Below are positions 56,301 to 64,000 of a DNA stretch of 64,000 nt, piece after piece (within the stretch, counting starts at the first letter, position 1; every line of letters begins with the position of its first letter). The stretch covers positions 3,412,471 to 3,476,470 of the forward strand of contig NC_052351.1 of assembly GCF_009727055.1 (NCBI RefSeq), read 5' to 3'. Under the pieces are notes generated by a model. That model was given only the letters and a program-made list of their open reading frames with translations. It did no database searches and had not been told where the DNA came from. The stretch comes from Benincasa hispida. Its lineage: Eukaryota; Streptophyta; Magnoliopsida; Cucurbitales; Cucurbitaceae. Both the position numbers and the translations under genes were made by a program.

Positions 56301-57650
56301 CCCAACCCGTGGGGTGTTCTATCTTCCTTTGCTTGCATATTTTCGTCTTCTACCTGAATAGCTTTGCGTTTCCAGTCCGAAGTTAATGAGCTTGGAAAGC
56401 ATTAAAGACGGCTCGTTTGGGACATTCGCTCGCCTTGTGCGGACCCTTGCATATATAACAGGATAAGGGCCTATAAAAATTCTTCTGATTCTACCCCGCC
56501 ACGTATTTCCAGTCGTCTGCTGAGGAGGTCTATTATCCCCATTGTTGTCTTTATCTCCCCCACTGTTTCTCGATGGGCTCGAACCGTTGCTTTTTCTCCT
56601 CCTATTAGGGGATCTCGAGTGTTGCCTCATCTCTTGAGATTCATCAATTAAGTCAAATAACCGTTTGGCCGTTGCATATGCGGCTGGGAGATCCTGTATT
56701 CTTTGCTCATACAATTTTGTTTTTGCCCACGGTTTCAGGTCTTCGATAAAACAGAAAACTTTGTCTTTTTCGGACATGTCTCTTATGTCCAACATCAATC
56801 CGGCAAATTGTTTCATGTAATCCTTAATAGTATCAGTATGTTTCAATTCCTGTAGCTTGCGTCTTGCCAAAATCTCAACATTTTCAGGGAAGAACTGAAA
56901 ACGCAACTCTTATTTCAGTCTCTCCCACGTGTCGATGGTACAACGACCCTTTTGGACATCCATGAAACGGGACTTCCACTATAACTTTGCATCCTTTGCT
57001 AGGTGCATCGTCGCTAGGGTGATCTTTGACTCTTCAGTCGCTGTGTTTGTAGCCCTGAAGTACTGTTCCATGTCAAAGATAAAATTTTCTAGCGCCTTTG
57101 CGTCACAAGCCCCACAGAAGGGCTTAAGCTTGGGTACTTTTACCCTGTTGAATTGGGCTACACCCCCGACTGGGGCTTGATTTCCCACCGCTTTAATGGT
57201 GAGGTTAATTTTTGTACTAATGTCCGCAATCTCTGCCTGGATGACATCGATGGTGGCTCGAAAGTTCTTGGACATTTTGATCACCATCTGAATGATCACT
57301 CTCTGCAAGTTGTCTAGTTCTTTGACACGCTCTTCTATCGGGGCAACAGATCCCGACGAACCATCCCCATGCTCAAGAGGCCTATCCATCGTAGTTTTTG
57401 CTTCTATGGTCTCAACCCTTGTCAACAATTCCCTGACGGGCATCCCGTCTAAGCGGCCAGCCACCGCATCAATTTCATCGGCCTTGTCGGCGACTTCTTG
57501 TAACCAAGTCTCTAGGAACCGAACCTGATCAGGAACTTCTATTAAATAGAGTATTTGCTCTTCAATCTCAACCAATCGGTCAACATGGGACATGCCCAAC
57601 TGCTTCGTAGCAGATATGATCACAGCTTCTCAACTCTACGAGCCAACTTG
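56301..57650 (-). pseudogene. Gypsy gag with zinc knuckle
   Basis: The minus strand starts at 57623. The N-terminal part (57623-56979) has LVEIEEQILYLIEVPDQVRF and a long helical region (VKELDNLQRVIIQMVIKMSK). The capsid follows (LKPFCGACDAKALENFIFDM, and at 56906 FQFFPENVEILARRKLQELK). Two stops interrupt the same frame near 56978 and 56910. The zinc knuckle CYICKGPHKASEC at about 56458-56420 is in a frame shifted by one base. Gag and protease openings at 57623, 56906 and 56231 share one frame, so gag-pro was a single frame before decay. Confidence 0.85.
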
Positions 57651-57663
57651 GCTCTGATACCAA
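57651..57663 (-). promoter_or_regulatory. Primer-binding site, initiator Met tRNA
   Basis: TTGGTATCAGAGC on the minus strand, one base inside the 5' LTR. Confidence 0.9.
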
Positions 57664-57664
57664 C

Positions 57665-58128
57665 TGTCACAATTGCACTTTCCGAAGCTTCACTAAGCAA
57701 TTGTGCGGCACTTGTTCCCGCTCACGAACAAGTCAGCCAATTCGAATACGGACAGCCGATGGCACACCGGGTGCCTTTCGCAACCTCCACCCCCGTTTTA
57801 GAGAAAATGGTTTTAGAAAACAGGTTTGGAGAAAAGGTTTTCGCAAACAGTTTGATTGTAAGAATAGAGAAGAGAAAGATTGTAGTAGGCTAGAAAGCAA
57901 TAAGCAACAACAACATATTTATAACATACTACTCCGGGTATGGGGAAGTGATAGTTAGTCTTATCCCTATATAGTGCATTCTGAACAAAAACACACTGCT
58001 ACCCTTACATATGAAAATGGGCGAGCGGTTACTCACTAAGAAAAGTACATATAAACCTAACTACCTAGCAAAAGGAAATACATAGGATGAAAGCATAGTA
58101 AAAAGAGGTGGAGGTGGTCATGCGGCCA
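57665..58128 (-). repeat. 5' LTR of the deleted gypsy
   Basis: On the plus strand TGTCACAATTGCACTTTCCG to GGTCATGCGGCCA. See the 3' LTR at 54947-55403. Confidence 0.85.
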
Positions 58129-59758
58129 TGGGCAACACGCCCTGGACAAGCATGACCGTGACACCTTGCATGGAGCGTCTGCGCGTTGGCGATGACGCAC
58201 AGGCAGGGCTGGGCGATGGGCTGTTGGGTGCGCGCGCAAGCACGGGCGTCAGGCGATGGGCGCTGCGCTGTGCTGTGCGTCCAACTGAGCTCTGCCTTCC
58301 AATGTCGATTTCTCTTTTTTCACCACTCCAACTCAAACGGCAGCCTAGAACCCCTCACTTAACTCTCTTTTGAACACTCTCACACTAAATCACTCAAAAG
58401 GCACGAGTGAATTGTGAGAAAACTCCCTAACCTGCCCTAATTATAGGCGTCCAAAACTCCCCTCTACATGACACCATCCAGCTCCATTGCATGTCCAAGT
58501 GCCCCTTCCTCAAGCTACCAATGCCTCCTTTGCCACCTTTGCCTTGAAGTGGCTTCATCTCCTTTAGCAAAATCAAAGTCCCAACTTTGCATGCCCTCTC
58601 ATGCCTCTAGGCTCCACCTAGTCTTGGCTCAAACCTAATCTCCTTGTTCAGCACATGTCCGGATGAGTTGCAACCTAGCCTTGCTCTCCAAGACACAACT
58701 TGTTCAATGCATACTCAACCAAATGACTGGCGTGCTCCCTTGATCGCATAGTCTTTGTCGCAATGCTTGACTCTTCCTTGGCCCTTACTAGCCTCAAGTC
58801 CATCGCATGACCTCCCTTGGCCGCACTCTCTTTCCCCACGCATGGCTTGCCCTTGGCGCATGCCGTCCTTGGCCAACGCATACCTTCATGCACTCAACAA
58901 CCATACTTAGGCCATCGGATGGTTCTCCAATGCATGCATGTACACTTCCTCGCATAGGCCAACATTGTCACATGCGTCCATGAGCCTTCCCTAACCTCTC
59001 AATGACCTAGCCATCTCATGGCTTCAACGCATAGGCATTACCTTGCCCTCCTCATGCGATCAACTTTTAATTACCTTGGCCAATGCCTTGTCCCTTCCCT
59101 CGGCCACCCACACCATGTGTCCATCATGGTCTTGCCAAGCACAACACCCCGTGCTTGGTGTCTTGGCCGCAAGCTTCACACCAACGCCTACATCAATGCA
59201 TAGCCATCTCATTGCCTAGCCTAACAACCTAAGCATCATACGGTCTTATCAACGCACATCTCACAGCTGCACGCCTCACGCTCGCCCAGTGCCATGTGTT
59301 CAACCTTGCGCAACCCTACGCGTGCAACCGTGCGTTCACCCCCGCGCTACGCTTGGCCTGTTCTTGCACATCCGCCAGCGCCTTGCCTGGCCGCATGCCC
59401 TTCAACTAGCGCTTGCCTAGTTCATCGTATGAGCAGCCCACTCATGCCAACGCTTGGCCAGTGTCTTTATGTCATTGCACGACCACCCAACGCTCACACC
59501 TTGCCTTGCCAAGTGCAACATCCCAACGCTTGGTGCCTAGATTTGGCCGCACGACTCTTACCAACGCATGGTGCCTTCATGCGTTCAACCCTTAGTCAAA
59601 ATTTGTCACCTAAAACTTCACTTAACCACAACTTAAGTTTTAGCCTTTAAGGTCCAATTTTCAACACAAGGCATTTTCCTTCTCTTTTGTTCCTCTACAA
59701 GCTTCCTTATTAATCAAATTCTAACCTAATTCACTTAGGTGAAATTCAGGGTTTCACA
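58129..59758 (-). other. GC-richer LTR interior with CAACGCATG words; no gene
   Basis: Part of the large solo LTR. Cys/His/Pro-rich open frames at 59018-59650 derive from degenerate repetition of CAACGCATGG, CTTGGCC and CCTTGCC, and have no recognisable domain. Confidence 0.55.
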
Positions 59759-59763
59759 AAACC

Positions 59764-60186
59764 TCCATCAAACAGCAGCATAACAAAAATTCAAGGGGTT
59801 AAAGCTCAATAACAACATCTAAATTGACTTGGAAAAGTAATTCGACGTAACAATTACTCTTAAAAACTCGCACAACAACGTGGCACCTTGCTGGACAGCA
59901 TTCAAAATCCTTTGAACTCTCAAATTGAACGTAGAAACAGAGTGGGTATCTAGATTCGATGTCGAACAGGCTCTGGGGAATGCTTCAAATGTTAAATATG
60001 CTCACTAAGGGTTGTGGATGATGCAAAACCCTCGTTGAACTCGTCGGAGGAGATGAGTTTTGATTAAAAACGTGTCTAGCGACACGACGTTAGAGTCGGA
60101 CGATAGTTGAAGTTGGATGGTTGGCAACGACTATGCAGCAAGGAGGATGGAGGGAGAATGGTTGGGCAGTTGGCAATGGCTATCAG
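59764..60186. other. Loop of the inverted repeat
   Basis: Together with 53897-53918 this is the roughly 445 bp that separated the two arms before the large LTR inserted. It has no recognisable coding sequence or known repeat. Confidence 0.55.
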
Positions 60187-61512
60187 TTTGGGTAATGTTT
60201 TCTAAGCATTTTTTTGGGGAGTTAAAGTGAAATTGGCCTAGACTAGTTTCGGTTTCAGCTTTGTGATGATTTGAAGGAAACTTTTTGAAAGGGCAGTAAG
60301 GTCTCTTACAAATTCCCATCCAGTCTCCCTCGGTTGGAATAATCTTGGGTATTTCAGTTTGCAGGCTAACATCCTTTGTCCTTCCTTGATTCTTTGCTTT
60401 GTCCTCCTCGGATCAGTAAGATTCTTGAAGTTTAATATTCAATTTGAAATGGGGTCAGCAGCCTCTCTAATATTTATCACCCATTACGAAGTTCATAGAA
60501 GTGTTGATACCTTCACTTTCAAATTTGGACGGTGAGAAAATTCTCTTGAGAGATTGATCTGACCAAAATAGTTTTTCTAGTCCATCCATTTTGGGAGGAG
60601 CCCAATTGGATGTGGGAAGTCATTTGCTTAATTCGAAATTAATCTTCTTTCCCTTGGGTAGAGAGGTTTAACCCATAACACTAGAAAATAAATGAAGCTT
60701 TCTTGTCAAGATGGTTATGAAAGTTTCTTTGAGAAGACAGAATGTCAAGCAAACTTAGTACGGGTTGGATTCAAATGGCTAGTTCCACATCTGTTGTGTG
60801 AATGCCAAATGGTACTACAGTAGTGTTTGATGCCTAAAAATTTGTGGAGCAGATTTTGGTTTTCATGGTGGGATATGGAGCCCACATTCACTTATGGTAG
60901 GATGGTGGCTTGATTGAAGACAATTTGTCTAGAGTTTCTTAAAAGTTAAAGTTACCTTTTGTACATACCCAACTTGAGAAGATTCCTAGCTGCACATCTT
61001 GAGATTAATGTGAATTACACTATAAATATGGAAGATATTGTTTTTGTTTATCCATTACAAATTGGCTAGAGACAATTGGAATTTCTCAGTTACTATGTCT
61101 GATTTTATGTTGTCCGAAAATTTTTTGTGGTTGGTTTCTTAAAATGCTGTTATACCGTCTTTGGGTAAAACTAGAGTGCTTGAGAAATATTTCTTGTGCT
61201 CTTTTGGGCCATTTGAATTGGAGGCAACAACGTGATTTTAATAATAAACATGGGGTATTCTTAGAATACCACCTCACAAAAATCAACCAGAACACTAAAA
61301 GATAGAATTATATTGCAATATCAATGAAGAAAATTACAATATAACATACCCTTTCGAGAGGACTACTCTCTCTCAGTATTTCCCAATTAGGAAACCACTA
61401 CCAAATTCTTCACACCTTCTCTCAACCCTACTCCTATTTATAATAAATAGCCTTAACCGACTTACTAACTATTTACTAATTTGCCCCGTCTAATACCTAT
61501 ACTAATATTCCA
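60187..61512 (-). repeat. Right arm of the large inverted repeat
   Basis: The reverse complement matches 50914-51752 plus 53545-53896. It is uninterrupted and 1,326 bp long, so it serves as the empty-site reference for the LTR at 51753-53544. Its outer end lies inside the small LTR at 61251-61527. Confidence 0.82.
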
Positions 61513-61527
61513 CTAATTATCCCAACA
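61251..61527 (-). repeat. Small solo LTR (277 bp)
   Basis: The minus strand starts TGTTGGGATAATTAGTGG and ends at TATTCTAA, with TATTC on the plus strand at 61246-61250 and 61528-61532. It contains TTCATTGATATTGCAATAT and a TATAAATAGGAG TATA-like motif. The left arm has the same LTR, truncated at 50914, so it predates the inverted duplication. The size fits a TRIM-like LTR. Confidence 0.75.
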
Positions 61528-61532
61528 TATTC

Positions 61533-62280
61533 TTTACTAGGTGTCTTACAAATATCTTGTAGTTTTACTAATCTTATCAGTACACGGCGTCTAGTTGGAG
61601 TGCTTTCCAGAAGGTGTTTTTGTGAATACTATTTCTGCCATCAACTTAGACGAGTGGTTTTTCCTCTAAAACTGCTTCATAAGATATGTTCCATTTCCCT
61701 AATCTCTAAAGTTATATGTTTTTTTTTCCCTTAAAAAGGTCTTTGTTCATTATTATTAAAAAAAAATGGTAGAAAAGCATTGGCTAGAACTTCTGGACCT
61801 ATTGTCTTTGTAGCTTTCTCTGAGCTCTAGTTATTCTCATAACTAACCCTTATTATTATCAATATTTAAAAAAAAAAAAAAACTGTTGCTAATTGGGGTG
61901 GTTTTTGGTTATTCCTAGGCTTTTGTTGGTTTGGTCTTCTCATTTATAACTTATCTGTTCAAATAATTGGCTAGTTTCTTTCTGAGAAAGAAATGGAAAA
62001 ATGTAAAGTTTACAATCTTTTACAATTCAACTTGCAGATACATTCGAATAAAAAAAAAAAAGATTGATTATGCATCAAAATTGCATCAGTACATCAAAGG
62101 CTTTTTGTAAATATATTGAGTTGATAGACGTGACTCTCTTGTTTTTCTATCTTCCCTTTTTTATTTGGATTTACTACTTTCATTTCCTTGAAGAATCTTT
62201 TAGTGTTGAAAATTTCAGTACATTGGTACAGATGGTCTTATACATAATCATTCAAACCATAACACTGTATTCTTATTTTC
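61533..62280. other. AT-rich non-coding stretch
   Basis: T-rich DNA with A- or T-runs at 61757, 61866 and 62050. The T-rich end (TATTTTCTTTCAG, to 62286) looks like an intron 3' end. Confidence 0.4.
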
Positions 62281-62286
62281 TTTCAG

Positions 62287-62405
62287 TTATGTGATGAAGG
62301 CCGAGCCGCATACTCCTGTTCGTATTTATTTATTGTTGGGAATTTCATTGGTTTTCTACCCTACATTTGGCTCTTGCCTTGATGGCATTTCACACTCTAG
62401 TAAGG
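62287..62405 (+). other. Possible exon fragment
   Basis: A strong 3' splice-site-like TTTTCTTTCAG precedes an open stretch reading MKAEPHTPVRIYLLLGISLV and on to HSSK, ending at AAGGTCAGTC, a possible 5' splice site at 62405. The peptide has one hydrophobic segment that could be a signal or membrane anchor. I do not recognise the protein, and the following 100 bp is T-rich like an intron. It could be a decayed host-gene exon or chance. Confidence 0.25.
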
Positions 62406-62929
62406 TCAGTCCTAGCAATTTATGTTCCTTGACATTTTTTTTCCATTTAAATTTATTAGATTTTACATGTGTGAACTATGATACTGCATTTATGCCTATT
62501 CATGTGCTATATTAGTTCCGGTAGATTTCACTGTCTTTTGTCGTTAACAAAGAGCTATCACTTATTGGGTTTAGACTAAAACTATGCCATTAGTTTTTAT
62601 GTTTCCCTGTTACCAAACTCTTGCTGCATCTAGTTGATATATAAAGTTGTAATCTTTCTTTTTAGCATCTTTTAAGTAAAATATATTTTTTCTTCCAAAT
62701 GAATTTTCCTTGTTTTTTTTCTCCTATTCCCAAATTGCATGAAAAGTAGGAAAGATGTATGTTGAACCAGATCCATAGGTGTTCCCTTTTTTTTTTAAAA
62801 AAAAACCAGATCCATAGGTGTTTAAGAAATGGGTTTGGGGTCCTATCATGTGTGCATTAAGAGTTGAAAAAGGTTTTACTCATCTCATCTTGCAAGCTTC
62901 TTGAGTACAACCAGCTATTTAGTATAAAG

Positions 62930-63990
62930 CACGACATTTAACTTGGGTTCACTGTGGGCAACTACCCAAGGTCAGTGAGGTTCTTATATTTTAAAGTCGT
63001 TGTAAACGTTTTGCTTAGTTCCTTCTCAGCTGGCCTATATGAGTTTGCAGCTGGATGGATGGGTTCAAGAGTTGGCGTCTTTTATATTATGCATAACTTA
63101 GTCATGTTTAGGAATTTGAAGGTTGCACGTGCACTCTTAGCAATTTGAATGAGCAATTACCAGCTTCTCCCTTTTGTATCAATGGGGGGAGCACTTTGGA
63201 AGTCCAACAGACACGATCAGTTTCCCCCCAACTTTTATTCTCTCATTTAGGCGTTGTAGATGAAAACTGTAAGAAGGATGCCATTGTTGATTTCAATCTG
63301 ATTTTTTAGTCCAAAAGGCAAAAAGTCATCCACGCAGCCCCTAATTTTCGTTATTCTTGGAAAAGTAGAACGGTTGAATCATTGGTTAACCATGACTTAG
63401 GCCCAGATTTTTTGGAGGAGAATTGTGTTTGGCATATGATTCCTTTAGAAGACCAGTCTTTAAGAAAGGAGTCCCATGCAAACATCCATCAATCTTCCTT
63501 CTCCACCCCAAGATCAAAGGTCATTTTTACTAAAGGAAACTTCAAACAGGTAATTGAAAAGTCCTCTCCTTGATTTGATATTTATGATGATGACTTTGAT
63601 GTCAGTATGAGCAGCGAGGAGTCTGATATTCATGCTCTAGATACAGTGGTAGAGGAAAGATGCCTGAAGATTATTTTGAAGAAGCCTACAACACTTTATT
63701 TCAACAATAGGAGGACAAGATTTTGTTAGAAGAAAGATCCATCTCTTTCTCAAAACCCCTCAAAATTCTCTTCATTAGTAAATGCTTATGGTCTTCAGTT
63801 TCAGGAGATTCCATCCTTTCTGTCCAGCAGACTTTTTGAGGTTCTTGTTTTGTTGAAAATATGAAAATCATCTAATGGATTACATGGTCTTGGGGTCAAG
63901 TCTAATCAGGTGGCTTTAAAGCATTCTCTTAAGACTCATTTTTCGGATTTGGTGCCGACACAGCACCTTGAATCTTCAGCCTGAGGCCCA
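62930..63990 (+). pseudogene. Decayed coding stretch of unknown type
   Basis: One frame from about 63256 stays readable for 240 codons with only a few stops: KRQKVIHAAPNFRYSWKSR, SLVNHDLGPDFLEENCVWHM, SFSTPRSKVIFTKGNFKQVI, then an acidic run (DIYDDDFDVSMSSEESDI), KIILKKPTTLYFNNRRTRF and EIPSFLSSRLFEVLVLL. Codon-like order and the acidic and basic patches suggest it once encoded protein. Text upstream (62948-63148) may be its beginning in another frame. I suspect an ORF1-like or gag-like protein of a non-LTR element, but no diagnostic motif is visible. It runs to the window end. Confidence 0.4.
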
Positions 63991-64000
63991 TGACAAAGGA

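Larger units (their letters stand above)
54947..58128 (-). mobile_element. Internally deleted Ty3/gypsy element (gag-protease only)
   Basis: LTRs at 54947-55403 and 57665-58128 (457 and 464 bp, roughly 93-95% alike by eye), a Met-tRNA primer site at 57651-57663, gag, protease, then a jump straight to the integrase C-terminal domain. RT, RNase H and most of integrase are missing. It is nested in the large solo LTR. The expected 5-bp duplication is not clear (CCTTG on the left; CCATG or TGGGC on the right depending on the boundary chosen). The primer site and zinc knuckle fit a chromovirus. Confidence 0.85.
53919..59758 (-). repeat. Large Ty3-type solo LTR, interrupted
   Basis: The minus strand starts TGTGAAACCCTG at 59758 and ends GGAGGGGGTGTGATA at 53919, with AAACC on both sides (53914-53918 and 59759-59763). 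Without the nested gypsy (54947-58128) and the artefactual insert it would be about 2.5 kb. A TATA-like CCTATAATTAGGG lies near 58443 on the minus strand. 58130-59620 is full of CAACGCATGG, CCTTGGCC and GCGCATGCC words without a gene. The end TA instead of CA, and the size, leave some doubt. Confidence 0.65.

Noticed and set aside
55780..56357. Forward-strand open frames of 136-169 codons
   Set aside because: Antisense shadows of the gypsy protease and gag on the minus strand.
59018..59650. His/Pro/Cys-rich proteins of up to 118 codons
   Set aside because: Translations of degenerate CAACGCATG and CTTGGCC repetition in a solo LTR; no domain.

Overview
This window is plant nuclear DNA made almost entirely of transposable elements and their remains. 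I found no intact host gene, no tRNA or rRNA gene, and no prokaryotic feature. It is an AT-rich eudicot sequence with copia, Athila-type, Tat-like and chromovirus-like LTR retroelements, a CACTA transposase fragment and many solo LTRs. The gag family at 1-1560 and 43165-45320 resembles, from memory, one common in melon and cucumber, so a cucurbit source is likely but untested. Nearly every coding stretch carries stops, frameshifts or deletions.

Layout. 1-1670: gag-only Ty3/gypsy remnant. 1671-5110: reverse-strand copia LTR plus an RT/RNase H fragment. 5165-6528: a second copia LTR with a short internal scrap. 6534-23370: reverse-strand Athila-type element (target duplication GTACA). Inside it sits a 9.1 kb non-coding copia-like element, 11047-20165 (duplication AATAT), which itself holds three nested LTR copies (13354-15033, 15110-17241, 18307-19951). 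23376-25167: copia LTR pieces. 25168-28202: AT-rich DNA with G-rich repeats. 28203-30235: copia LTR with an internal duplication. 30236-34086: no convincing gene. 34093-41650: copia element with both LTRs, PBS and duplication GGAAAA, interrupted by a solo LTR at 36227-38002. 42336-46230: second gag-only gypsy. 46231-48507: copia LTR and 3' end. 49430-50913: CACTA transposase 5' fragment behind a CpG-rich leader. 50914-61512: a large inverted repeat whose left arm and loop were later filled by LTR insertions (51753-53544, 53919-59758, and 54947-58128 nested in the latter). 61533-64000: non-coding DNA and a decayed coding stretch.

The nesting can be read from target-site duplications and from three empty-site reconstructions: the Athila frame restored at 11046/20171, the uninterrupted right arm at 60187-61512, and copia internal sequence resuming at 23376. 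The strongest points for follow-up are the inverted-repeat (potential hairpin RNA) locus, short CpG-centred palindromes arrayed in several unrelated elements, a conserved GAAA-loop hairpin at the start of one LTR family, and a clear assembly artefact: a Nextera mate-pair junction adapter at 54771-54806 flanked by a 128-bp duplication.
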